Shown: one piece after another, positions 16,530-25,557 of the stretch
How the letters are laid out: the number at the start of each line of letters is the position of its first letter
How positions within the stretch are numbered: position 1 is the first letter of the stretch
NCBI RefSeq assembly: GCF_900104795.1
Contig: NZ_FNTG01000001.1
Location: 3,286,001 to 3,350,000, forward strand
Source of the DNA: Burkholderia sp. WP9
GTDB lineage: Bacteria > Pseudomonadota > Gammaproteobacteria > Burkholderiales > Burkholderiaceae
Direction of reading: 5' to 3'
Length of the DNA stretch: 64,000 bases
Position numbers and translations under genes: made by a program
The notes under the pieces: model-generated
The model's input: the letters and a program-made list of their open reading frames with translations, nothing else
Told to the model about the DNA's origin: nothing
Databases searched by the model: none

Positions 16530-17807
16530 TCAAAAATGCTCTTCGTCTACCCAATCAATGTCGCCGCACAACACGCAGGTCTGCGCGCCGACACGCGTCG
16601 CCACCGAAAGCGTCACGCACGGCAACGCCTCGTTGATCGACAGATAGGGACGCGTCACATGCACACGCTCCGGCGCATTGATCGCATCGCGAAAATACGG
16701 TCGACGCAGCCAGTTCGCGCCCTGCGCGTCGGCGAGCGGCAGAAAGCGTGTTTCATGCGCCGCGCGATCGGCGCGCAGCACGACGTTGCGGCCCGCCTGC
16801 TTGCCCTTCGCGTCGAGCAGAAAGCAGCGCGCCGCATGGTCGAGGGCGAGAAAATTCCAGCACACTTCCTCGAGCGGTTCGCCGGCCGCGAGGCGTTCCG
16901 CCGCCCGCTCGAAAGCCCGCAAGTACGGCGCAAGCCGGCTTGCGTTGCGGCGCTCGCGCGCTTCGGTCTGGTCGCGATAACGCTCGGTGAGCTCGCTGAT
17001 GCACGTGGTGGCGTGCAGCGCGTCGGCCGCGCCCGGGTTCGGGCGGCCGAAGAAAAAGCCTTGCACGAAGTCCGCGTTGCAGGCGAGCGCCATTTGCGCT
17101 TCATGCTCCGTTTCCACGCCTTCGATCAGCACCAGTTTGCCCGCCTCGTGCAGCAGCGCGACGAGCCCCGGCAGAATCGTCGCCATGTCGGCACGATGCG
17201 CGGCGTGCGACAGCATGACGCGATCGAGCTTCACGATATCCGGATTCAATTGCCAGATCCGTTCGACGTTCGAGTGTCCCGCGCCGAAGTCGTCGAGTGC
17301 GATCAGGAAACCGCGCTCGCGGAACTGGCGCACGGCGTCGGCGAGACGCTCCAGATCTTCCGCGCGATGTTCGAGCACTTCGAGCACGATGCGCCGCGGC
17401 GGCAAATCGAGCCGCTTCAACGTGGCCAGCAACGCGGCGGCGAGATACGGATCGGTGAGCGCGCCGGGATGCACGTTCAGGAACAGCCATTCGCGCTCCG
17501 CGCCGAGCACCTTGAAATTTTCCAGATGCAGCGTCTGGGCCAGCCGGTCCACCTGAAGCACGTCGCCGAGGCGCGCGGCTTCGCCGAATACGTCGAGCGG
17601 CGACACGGGCCGGTCGAGCCCATCATGCGCCCGCAGCAGCCCTTCGTAGCCGACAGCCCGCATATGCGACAGACTGAAAATCGGCTGAAACACGCTGCTT
17701 AGCGTGAGCTCGCCATGCTGCACCGTAAAACGTTCGAGCCCCGACGTCATCTCGACCTCGAAGCCATGCGGCGCGCTGGCCGTTCTTTCCTGTTGCGCAA
17801 TCGTCAT
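16530..17807 (-). CDS. EAL-domain c-di-GMP phosphodiesterase with C-terminal sensor-like domain
   Basis: 425 aa, soluble. EAL domain at about 33-270: EGLLR at 55-59, NVHPG at 111-115, E143 in VLEVLE, DDFGAG at 172-177, KLDR at 193-196, LIEGVETE, and GFFFGRP. All metal and catalytic positions look intact, so it should hydrolyse c-di-GMP. The C-terminal part (about 285-425) resembles the PAS-like domain found after EAL in YkuI-type proteins (R-RPYFRDAIN, then L-S-V-A-T); its ligand is unknown. A GAGG ribosome site supports the start. Confidence 0.88.
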   Translation of the reverse strand: MTIAQQERTASAPHGFEVEMTSGLERFTVQHGELTLSSVFQPIFSLSHMRAVGYEGLLRAHDGLDRPVSPLDVFGEAARLGDVLQVDRLAQTLHLENFKVLGAEREWLFLNVHPGALTDPYLAAALLATLKRLDLPPRRIVLEVLEHRAEDLERLADAVRQFRERGFLIALDDFGAGHSNVERIWQLNPDIVKLDRVMLSHAAHRADMATILPGLVALLHEAGKLVLIEGVETEHEAQMALACNADFVQGFFFGRPNPGAADALHATTCISELTERYRDQTEARERRNASRLAPYLRAFERAAERLAAGEPLEEVCWNFLALDHAARCFLLDAKGKQAGRNVVLRADRAAHETRFLPLADAQGANWLRRPYFRDAINAPERVHVTRPYLSINEALPCVTLSVATRVGAQTCVLCGDIDWVDEEHF

Positions 17808-18212
17808 GCAGTCCTCTCACGCGAGAGCCGGGCCGGTCCGAACGCGGAGGCGAACAACCTCGGCGCCGTTTCTCAAATGTGCGTCATCGATATACCTTAA
17901 GCAAGCTCCATGCGCACGCTGACGCACATTCCAATGAAATTTATACGAAAGATTGCGCACGCGGACGGGAGCATGCGCCGCTCGTGGGCGTAGAGCGCAC
18001 CGTTAAGGTGCGCAACCTCGTCGAGGCGCTCATGCGCCGCGGATTGGCGCCTTCGCGGCGCCTTCGTGACGCCCTCATGCCACCCTCGTGCCGCGCCGGC
18101 GATGGCACAAGCCGTCGACGGGCTAAACTTCGGCCTTGCACTTCGTAAGCGCCGCATGGCCGATAGGCGAAGATCACCGAAGCAACGCCGTTATATCCCC
18201 CGAAATAGACCG
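17808..18212. other. Divergent intergenic region with hairpins
   Basis: It holds the promoters of the EAL gene (left) and the antiporter (right). A perfect 7-bp stem GCGCACC / GGTGCGC lies at 17995-18013 and a direct repeat GGCGCCTTCG at about 18045-18066. Neither has a T tract. An in-frame extension of the antiporter to 18066 exists but is arginine-rich and unlike the family. Confidence 0.5.
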
Positions 18213-19868
18213 ATGGACATTGTCTTTACCGTATTGATTCTTTTGCTCGCCGTCGCCGCCTCGGGCGTCGTCACCCGCATCTTGCCGGTCTCGTTGCCGC
18301 TGCCGCTCGTGCAGATCGCGATCGGCGCGTTGCTCGCATGGCCGAAGCTCGGGCTGCACGTCACGTTCGACCCGGAAATCTTCATGATGCTGTTCATTCC
18401 GCCTTTGCTGTTCGCGGACGGATGGCGCATTCCCAAGCGCGAATTCTTCATGGCGCGCCGCTCGATCCTGATGCTCGCGCTCGGCCTCGTGTTCATGACG
18501 GTGCTGGTGGTCGGCTACTTCGTGCATGCGCTGGTGCCGTCGATCTCGCTGCCGGTTGCGTTCGCGCTGGCCGCGGTGTTGTCGCCGACGGATGCGGTGG
18601 CGCTGTCCGGCATCGTCGGCAAGGGCAAGATCCCTGGGCGGCTCATGCACATTCTGGAAGGCGAGGCGCTGATGAACGACGCGTCGGGACTGGTCGCGTT
18701 GAAGTTCGCCATTGCCGCCGCGCTGACCGGCGTGTTTTCGTTGCGCGAAGCGTCGATCAGTTTCGTGATCATCGCCGCGGGCGGCCTTGCGATCGGCGCG
18801 GCAGTGAGCTGGCTGTTCAGCTTCGTGTCGGCGCGCTTCCTGAATCTCACCGAAGAAGGCGACCCGGCGCCCGGCGTCGTGATGACGCTGCTGATTCCGT
18901 TCGCCGCGTATCTGATCGCCGAACGCCTCGAGTTGTCCGGCATTCTGGCCGCGGTCGCCGCCGGCATGATGATGAACTACGCGACGATTGCGAACGCCGG
19001 ACCGGTGTCGTCACGGGTGCGCGCCACCAGCACGTGGACGATGATCGAGTTCGTCTTCAACGGCATGGTGTTCATTCTGCTGGGGCTGCAGTTTCCACAC
19101 ATTCTCGGACGCGCATTGCTCGACGCGCACGAGACCAGCAACGCGCAGGTCTGGCTGCTGATCGGCTATATCGCCGCGGTCGGAGTGGCGCTCTATGCGA
19201 TGCGCTTCGTGTGGGTGTGGCTGCTGCGCTGGTTCGCGAGCCGCGGCGCCGCGAAGCAGGGCGTGGCGAATGCGGTGCCGGGTTTGCGCACGGTCACGAT
19301 CACGACGGTGGCCGGCGTACGCGGGGCCGTGACACTCGCGGGCGTGCTGTCCTTGCCGGAGGTGTTGCCGGGTGGCGTCCCGCTGCCGGGCCGCGATCTG
19401 GCGATCTTCATCGCATCCGGCGTGATTCTGCTTTCGCTGCTGGTGGCCGTCGTGGCGCTGCCGCTGTTGCTGAATGGCTGGCGCCGTGGCAAGGATCCGC
19501 ATGCCGCCGAGGAATTGCTCGCGCGCACGATGGCCGCGCAAGCGGCGATTCGGGCCGTCGACGAGGTGCACGACACCGAGTGCGCTGATCTGGATGAATC
19601 GGCTTCGGCGTACGCGGCGGATGTCACCGCGCGAGTCATGGACCTCTATCGGCGCCGCCTCGCCACGCTCGATGAAGAGCAGGAGCCCCGCGAGCTGGCG
19701 CGCCGCGCCGATGCGCTGGAGTTCAGAATGAAGCTCGCGGCCATGCGAGCCGAGCGCAAGACACTGCTCGCGCTGCGCAGCACTCAGGAGATCAATGACG
19801 AGACGTTGAACAAGCTGATGCGCGAAGTGGACCTGTCAGAGACTGCGCTGACGGCGCGCAGGCGCTGA
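18213..19868 (+). CDS. Na+/H+ antiporter, CPA1 (NhaP) family
   Basis: 551 aa from the ATG at 18213, which places the first membrane helix at once (VFTVLILLLAVAASGVVTRI) as in the family. About twelve membrane segments span residues 1-430. The CPA1 core motifs AVLSPTDAVALSGIVG and L-M-N-D-A-S-G-L-V-A-L-K-F carry the transport aspartates, and TVAGVRGAVTLAG lies in a late helix. The last 120 residues are a charged cytoplasmic tail of helical character. Role: sodium or potassium efflux against protons for pH and salt balance. Monocistronic. Confidence 0.9.
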   Translation: MDIVFTVLILLLAVAASGVVTRILPVSLPLPLVQIAIGALLAWPKLGLHVTFDPEIFMMLFIPPLLFADGWRIPKREFFMARRSILMLALGLVFMTVLVVGYFVHALVPSISLPVAFALAAVLSPTDAVALSGIVGKGKIPGRLMHILEGEALMNDASGLVALKFAIAAALTGVFSLREASISFVIIAAGGLAIGAAVSWLFSFVSARFLNLTEEGDPAPGVVMTLLIPFAAYLIAERLELSGILAAVAAGMMMNYATIANAGPVSSRVRATSTWTMIEFVFNGMVFILLGLQFPHILGRALLDAHETSNAQVWLLIGYIAAVGVALYAMRFVWVWLLRWFASRGAAKQGVANAVPGLRTVTITTVAGVRGAVTLAGVLSLPEVLPGGVPLPGRDLAIFIASGVILLSLLVAVVALPLLLNGWRRGKDPHAAEELLARTMAAQAAIRAVDEVHDTECADLDESASAYAADVTARVMDLYRRRLATLDEEQEPRELARRADALEFRMKLAAMRAERKTLLALRSTQEINDETLNKLMREVDLSETALTARRR

Positions 19869-19980
19869 CGCGCGACGCTGCGTGATGGCGGTTCCAGCGG
19901 CTGGCGCGTTTCTCCGCATGAGACATCACGGAGACAGAAGCCCGCGCCGCCGCCGAACCGCTTGATACGAGAGAGGAGGC

Positions 19981-21288
19981 TCAGGCCACCGGACCTTGCG
20001 CCGGCTTCCTTCTCAGCAGAGCGTAGAGAATGATCGCGCCGAACGTCGCGGTGCCGATGCCGCCCAGACCGAAACTGCCGAGCTTCAACGAGAAATCGCC
20101 GGCGCCGAGCACGAGCGTGACCGCGGCCACGATCAGATTGCGGTTGTCGGAGAAGTCCACCTTGTTGACGACCCAGATGCGCGCGCCGGTCACGGCGATC
20201 AGCCCGAACACGACGATTGACACACCGCCCAGCACCGGCCCGGGAATGGTCTGGATCACCGCGCCGAACTTCGGCGAAAAGCCCAGCACCAGCGCGATCA
20301 CCGCGGCGATCACGAAGACCAGCGTCGAATAGATCTTGGTGACGGCCATCACGCCGATGTTCTCCGCATACGTCGTGACACCGGTGCCGCCGGCAAAGCC
20401 GGACACGATCGTCGCGAGTCCGTCGCCGAGGAATGCGCGGCCGACGTAGCGGTCCAGATTCTGGCCCGTCATCGCGCTCACCGCCTTGATGTGCCCGAGG
20501 TTCTCCGCCACCAGGATCACCGCGATCGGCGCGAGCAAGGTCATGGCCTGCATGTTGAAAACGGGCGCCGTGAAGTGCGGCATACCGAACCACGCGGCGT
20601 TGGCGACGATGGCGAAATCGATCGGCTTGCCCATGCCGAGGCCATTCGTGACGATCGCGTAGATCACATACGCCATCAGCAGGCCGACCAGAATCAGCAG
20701 ACGCTGCAGCATGCCGCGCGCGAACACCGCGACCGCGCCCACGCACAGCACGGTGACCAGCGCCATCCACGAATCGAAGTTGCTGCCGCTCACGCCGTGC
20801 ACGGCGATCGGTGCCAGATTCAGACCGATCACGCAGACAATCGCCCCGGTGACCACCGGCGGCATCAGCTTCTCGATCCATTGGGTGCCGACCGCCGACA
20901 CGATCAGGCCGATCACCGCATACACCACGCCGCACGCGATGATCCCGCCGAGCGCCACCGGAATGTTCAGGTTCGGCCCGTGGCCGCCGTACCCCGTCAC
21001 CGCGATCACGAGACCGATGAACGCGAAGCTCGAGCCGAGATAGCTCGGCACGCGCCCGCCCACCAGCACGAAGAACAACAGCGTGCCGATGCCCGACATG
21101 AAGATGCACAGGTTCGGATCGAAGCCCATCAGCAACGGCGCGAGCACAGTCGAGCCGAACATCGCGACGACGTGTTGCACGCCCATTGCGAACATTTGCG
21201 GCCACGCGAGCCGCTCGTCGGTGCCGACGATGCGGCCCTCGGCCGGTGCGGGCTGCGCACGCCAACGGGGGAAGTAGGAATCGGCCAT
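19981..21288 (-). CDS. Uracil/xanthine permease, NCS2 family (UraA/RutG type)
   Basis: 435 aa. The ATG at 21288 has a GAGGAGA ribosome site nine bases upstream; an upstream start would add 18 residues. Fourteen membrane segments are expected. The motifs GVQHVVAMFGSTVLAPLLMGFDPN, P-V-V-T-G, F-G-L-P-like loops, GDGLATIVSGFAGGTGVTTYAENIG and G-P-V-L-G-G are characteristic of the nucleobase:cation symporter-2 family; the EN-I-G glutamate contacts the base. It imports uracil or a related pyrimidine with protons. It stands alone, convergent to the antiporter. Confidence 0.92.
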   Translation of the reverse strand: MADSYFPRWRAQPAPAEGRIVGTDERLAWPQMFAMGVQHVVAMFGSTVLAPLLMGFDPNLCIFMSGIGTLLFFVLVGGRVPSYLGSSFAFIGLVIAVTGYGGHGPNLNIPVALGGIIACGVVYAVIGLIVSAVGTQWIEKLMPPVVTGAIVCVIGLNLAPIAVHGVSGSNFDSWMALVTVLCVGAVAVFARGMLQRLLILVGLLMAYVIYAIVTNGLGMGKPIDFAIVANAAWFGMPHFTAPVFNMQAMTLLAPIAVILVAENLGHIKAVSAMTGQNLDRYVGRAFLGDGLATIVSGFAGGTGVTTYAENIGVMAVTKIYSTLVFVIAAVIALVLGFSPKFGAVIQTIPGPVLGGVSIVVFGLIAVTGARIWVVNKVDFSDNRNLIVAAVTLVLGAGDFSLKLGSFGLGGIGTATFGAIILYALLRRKPAQGPVA

Positions 21289-21397
21289 GGCGGGGGTTCT
21301 CCTCTGTTCGGCGCTATTTATGGTGGCGCGGCGCCGGAACAAGGCGTCGCCCAGGAATTACGCGCGAGTGTACGGAGTGCCACCAGGCCTGGCAAGT

Positions 21398-22963
21398 TCA
21401 GCCGTGCCGGGCTTCCAGCGAAAATACCGTGACGGCCGCCTGCAGCTGCCGCGCCTGATCCGCCATCGACGCCGCTGCGGCAGCCGCCTGCTCGACTAGC
21501 GCCGCGTTCTGTTGCGTCACGTCGTCCATCTGCGCGACCGCGCGGTTGACCTCTTCGATGCCGGTGCTCTGCTCCTGCGACGCCGACGAAATCTCGCCCA
21601 TGATGTCAGTCACCCGTTTGACCGCGTGCGTGACTTCAGCCATGGTCTGCCCGGCCCGCTCGGCCAGTTCGGCGCCACTGCCCACGCGCGCCGTCGAGCT
21701 TTCGATCAGCTCCTTGATCTCCTTGGCCGACAACGCGCTGCGCTGCGCGAGCGAGCGCACTTCGCCCGCCACCACCGCGAAGCCGCGCCCCTGTTCGCCG
21801 GCGCGCGCCGCTTCCACCGCCGCGTTGAGCGCGAGGATATTGGTCTGGAACGCAATGCCTTCGATCACCGCGATGATGTCCGTCATGCGCTTCGAGCCGG
21901 CCGCCAGTTCGCGCATGGTTTCGACGACGTCGCCCACGAGGTGGCTGCCGCGCGCCGCCACTTCCGAAGCGCCGTGCGCGACGCCGCCCGCCTGCTGCGC
22001 GTTCTCGGCGTTCATCTTCACTGTCGAGGTCAACTCCTGCATGCTCGACGCGGTTTCCTGCAGCGCGGCGGCCTGTTCCTCGGTGCGCTGCGACAGATCG
22101 GTATTGCCCTGCGCAATTTCACCCGACGCCATCAGGATGGACTCGCTCGATTCGCTGATGCCCGACACGATGCCGGCCAGCCGCTCACGCATGTTGCGCA
22201 ACGCGAACAGCAGGCTGTGGGTGTCGCCGGTGCGGGTCTCGACGCGCACGCTCAGGTCGCCGTCCGCGATGCGGTTGGCGATCTGCATCGCGTAATCCGG
22301 TTCGCCGCCGAGTTGCGCGGACAGACGGCGCGCGATCACCATGGCGAGCAGCATCCCCGCGACGATCGCGCCGAGCACCAGCACGCTCATGACGATGCGC
22401 ATGTGCTGATAGCCGGCGGAGGCTTCCTGCTGCGCTGCGTTGGCCTGCTCGCGGCGATAGTCGATCAGCGCCATGATGCGATCGCGCAGCGCCTCACTCG
22501 ACGCAATCGCGCGACGCACGAGTTCGTTGTTGTCGACGCCGGCCGGAACCGGTTCGAGACCGATCTGCTGATGCACGATGCCTTCCCACGCCGCCGACGC
22601 GCGCAGCACGTCGTCGAACATGGCCTGACCCTTGCTCGTTCCGATCGTCGCGCGGTACTGGTCGTAGCCGCCGTGCATTTCCTTGAGCGAGCCGACAATG
22701 CTGTCCTTCAACTTTTGACGGCCGGCGTCGTCGGCCGCATAGCCGAGGTTCGCGGCGGCCAGATCGGAGTCGATCTTGTGGCGGTTCGCCTCTTCCATCC
22801 AATAGAGGCCGTTCATGTGTTTATTGCCGATCGCCTCGGTAATGTCGTGCATCGACGACAGCGTACTCAGCGAAGTCACGCCGATCACGACGCAAAAACC
22901 AATCACAACGGAAAACGCCAGCAGCAGTTTCCTGAACACAGGCATGCGGTCGAACCACTTCAT
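21398..22963 (-). CDS. Methyl-accepting chemotaxis protein (four-helix-bundle sensor)
   Basis: 521 aa. The ATG at 22963 (AAGGA nine bases upstream) is preferred over a GTG five codons earlier. Membrane helices at about 11-33 and 190-211 flank a periplasmic four-helix bundle. HAMP follows to about 265, then the signalling domain, whose tip reads [20 protein letters not shown]. It senses a ligand and controls CheA through CheW. The C-terminus (FSLEARHG) has no WxxF tether, so it must be methylated with help from other receptors. It faces away from the diguanylate cyclase gene on the same strand. Confidence 0.93.
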   Translation of the reverse strand: MKWFDRMPVFRKLLLAFSVVIGFCVVIGVTSLSTLSSMHDITEAIGNKHMNGLYWMEEANRHKIDSDLAAANLGYAADDAGRQKLKDSIVGSLKEMHGGYDQYRATIGTSKGQAMFDDVLRASAAWEGIVHQQIGLEPVPAGVDNNELVRRAIASSEALRDRIMALIDYRREQANAAQQEASAGYQHMRIVMSVLVLGAIVAGMLLAMVIARRLSAQLGGEPDYAMQIANRIADGDLSVRVETRTGDTHSLLFALRNMRERLAGIVSGISESSESILMASGEIAQGNTDLSQRTEEQAAALQETASSMQELTSTVKMNAENAQQAGGVAHGASEVAARGSHLVGDVVETMRELAAGSKRMTDIIAVIEGIAFQTNILALNAAVEAARAGEQGRGFAVVAGEVRSLAQRSALSAKEIKELIESSTARVGSGAELAERAGQTMAEVTHAVKRVTDIMGEISSASQEQSTGIEEVNRAVAQMDDVTQQNAALVEQAAAAAASMADQARQLQAAVTVFSLEARHG

Positions 22964-23179
22964 TTCACCATCCTTCACGAGTCACGACGGGACGCTCGAG
23001 TCGCCGCGCCATCGCGAAGTATTTCGCGACCTTCTGGCTGCGCAGCGACGCTCCCACCTCATTTACGGCGGCCATCACCGCGACTTGATGCGCGAAATGT
23101 CAGGAATAACCGGGACAGGATGTTGTAAGCGATGCCGAAGGGACTGGGCCGGATCGCAAAAGACCGGACGATCGGCAAG

Positions 23180-23330
23180 TTGACGCCACGATTGGGATTT
23201 GTCTGATTTATGGGGCGGCGGCGGACACTTAGACTTGGCCTGCTGCGTTGATCCCCATGAGCAAGCGCATGCGATGTTGTAACTCTCCGACTTTTCCGCT
23301 CACGCTCCCCCAGCGTGAGCGGTTTTTTTT
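23180..23330 (+). ncRNA. Candidate intergenic small RNA with strong terminator
   Basis: A canonical terminator (23296-23330) points rightwards, but no rightward gene lies upstream of it; the flanking genes both run leftwards. A TTGACG hexamer at 23180-23185 could be a -35 box, with weak -10 options around 23204-23211, predicting a transcript of about 110-120 nt from about 23215. No known RNA family is recognised. The promoter is weak by eye; the terminator is the main evidence. Confidence 0.4.
23296..23330 (+). terminator. Strong orphan rho-independent terminator
   Basis: Perfect 11-bp stem CCGCTCACGCT / AGCGTGAGCGG with a five-base CCCCC loop (23307-23311) and eight T (23323-23330). On the minus strand it lacks a T run, so it serves a rightward transcript. 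Confidence 0.88.
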
Positions 23331-23515
23331 CGTCAGTATGATTTGTTGCTCGCGCACGATCTGTTACTCGCGCAAGCGCACTTACGCGTTGGCGTTCACG
23401 CGTGTGTTGCGAAAGCGGCGCCTGCGCGGCACGTCTTTGGCGATCTTTGTCCTCTCCGGCAGCGCACGACGCGTCGAGCAATCTGCATCGCGCAATCGAA
23501 GCATCGCCCGATTCG

Positions 23516-25066
23516 TCAGGTGGAGTTTTTCGCTTGGGTGACGGATTCCGCTGCAGAGGCAGAGCCGGGCGTCGCACGGATCACACGCATCGCACGGGTG
23601 GTCGCGTGGTAGCACAGCACGCGATTGCGGCCTGCGTCTTTGGCTTCGTAGAGAGCTTCGTCGGCACCATTCACGAGGGCGCGACTCGTGGCGAATGTGT
23701 CGCGTAGCGCAGTCGCGACGCCAATGCTAACGGTGAGCACATGGTGCGAGCTCGCCACGTGGCGAAGCTGGAGCGCCTGAACCGCGGCGCGAATCTTCTC
23801 CGCGATATGGGTTGCGCCGGTTTCGTCGGTATCCGGCAGCAGCACGGCAAACTCTTCGCCACCATAGCGCGCCGCCGTGTCGCCTGGGCGCCGCACGCTC
23901 TGCGCAATACAGCGGGCCACGCTAATGAGCGCTTCATCGCCCGCCGAATGGCCGTACAGATCGTTAAAACCCTTGAAACTGTCGACGTCGATCAGCAGCA
24001 TCGACAACGGCCACGCGTTGCGCTGCGCGCGGCGCCACTCTTCTTCCGCCTGCTCCTCGAAGGTGCGGCGATTGAAGAGGCCGGTCAGCCCGTCGGTGCG
24101 GGCCAGCACGCGTAACTCTTCTTCCGCCGCGCGGCGATGGCGCAGTTGCTGGGAGAACAGCATAGCCAGCGCGATAATCGTCACGTCGAGCGCGCCGATC
24201 AGCGAGCCAATGATCCACGCACGGCGCCGCCATTCCACGTAAATGTCGTGCGTGGACAGCGCGACGTCGAGGATCAGCGGATACATGTCGATATGACGGA
24301 ACGCGTACCAGCGCTCGACGCCGTCGATCGCCGCCGTGCCGAAGAAGTCACCGCTCGGCTGCTGGGTGAAGCGTGAGTAATTGGAAGTGCCGGTCAGATT
24401 GATGCCGATGATTTTCGGATCGTACGGACGCCGCATCAGCATCGTGCCGTCGTTCAGCATCAACGCCATCGATCCGCCGGCGCCGAGATTCATGCCGGCG
24501 AACAGTCTGCGAAAATAGGTGAGGCGCATGGTGCCCACCACCACGCCGCCGAAACTGCCGTCCGGCCGCGTGATCCGCCGGCTCAGCGCGATGCTGACGT
24601 CTTTGCCGCTCACTTTCGGCATGAACGGGTGGCTGATGAACAGGCCGGCATTGGGAGAGTCCCGCTGCACCTTGAAGTAATCACGGTCGGCGAGATTGAT
24701 CTGGCGCGGTGGCGAGGCCTGTGAGTCGAACCTGACGTTGCCGGCCTCGTCGGTTACGAGGATCGAACCCATGTCTTTCGCGCTTGCCGAGCCGTCGAAC
24801 AGGACCATCTGGCGGAGTGCCGGCTTCAGGTCGAGCACGCCGGGCTGTTTCAGCCCATCGATCACCGCACGCAGCGAAAGGTCGTAGATCTCGAGATTAC
24901 GCGACACGTCGCGCTCTACCAGCAACGACACGTTAAACACGGAATCCTGCGCGCGCCGCAATGCGTCGTCGCGCATTTGCGCCAGCACCCACACGGCGAT
25001 CGCGAGAATCGCGCTAGCTAGCACGATGCTGATCGCAATCACGATGTTCGGTCGGCTCGTCACCAT
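23516..25066 (-). CDS. Membrane diguanylate cyclase with periplasmic Cache-type sensor
   Basis: 516 aa from the ATG at 25066, which directly begins the signal anchor (helix at about 7-29); a start 14 codons earlier is possible and neither has a strong ribosome site. A double-Cache-like periplasmic domain spans about 35-275 (DRDYFKVQRDSPNAGLFISH is its signature loop). The second helix is at about 284-306, then a GGDEF domain with GGEEF at 402-406. R393-P-G-D396 five residues before it is a complete RxxD inhibitory site. So it should make c-di-GMP with product feedback. The signal is unknown; small organic molecules are usual for this sensor fold. Confidence 0.92.
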   Translation of the reverse strand: MVTSRPNIVIAISIVLASAILAIAVWVLAQMRDDALRRAQDSVFNVSLLVERDVSRNLEIYDLSLRAVIDGLKQPGVLDLKPALRQMVLFDGSASAKDMGSILVTDEAGNVRFDSQASPPRQINLADRDYFKVQRDSPNAGLFISHPFMPKVSGKDVSIALSRRITRPDGSFGGVVVGTMRLTYFRRLFAGMNLGAGGSMALMLNDGTMLMRRPYDPKIIGINLTGTSNYSRFTQQPSGDFFGTAAIDGVERWYAFRHIDMYPLILDVALSTHDIYVEWRRRAWIIGSLIGALDVTIIALAMLFSQQLRHRRAAEEELRVLARTDGLTGLFNRRTFEEQAEEEWRRAQRNAWPLSMLLIDVDSFKGFNDLYGHSAGDEALISVARCIAQSVRRPGDTAARYGGEEFAVLLPDTDETGATHIAEKIRAAVQALQLRHVASSHHVLTVSIGVATALRDTFATSRALVNGADEALYEAKDAGRNRVLCYHATTRAMRVIRATPGSASAAESVTQAKNST

Positions 25067-25557
25067 GGTTTTTCGTTCGAGCAGGCGCGGACCCGCGCGC
25101 GTGAGCATGAAGGCCGCGTCCGGGCTGGCGCGTACCGTGAACCGGTAGCGTACCAGACGCTGTGGCGCGCCGAACGATCCGCAAGGCGGGTTTTTGCCAT
25201 GTCCTCCGTCCGCGTTCAGAACGCCGACACGAGACGCAAGTGTAATCCGAGCCTTTCACTCAATGACCAAATTATTCAATCGGCACGAAATTGTGCGTTT
25301 CTTCGGTCATCGTGCGCAAACTTTCTAGTGATATACCCGATTAGCCTTCAGGAGTAGCGGTCGCGATCCGATATTCGGTGAATGGGATGCCTCTTTTGCG
25401 TCTTACGTCGATGCGGCAAGTCATGCATTCGACATGAGACACGGAAGCGGTAAACAGCGCGGGGCCGCCGCCATGTACGACGGCCACACAGACGCTCCCA
25501 TGCCCGGACCTGAGAGTCCATTGCGAAGCATTCACGTTTCGTTATTGGAGAAAAATC
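25067..25557. other. Divergent promoter region
   Basis: About 490 bp between the cyclase (left) and the second chemoreceptor (right). It is AT-richer at 25250-25340. No gene, repeat or strong hairpin was seen. Confidence 0.5.

Noticed and set aside
19784..21265. Long second frame over the uracil permease
   Set aside because: Arg/Asp/Gly-rich shadow frame; the NCS2 protein in the other frame accounts for the sequence.
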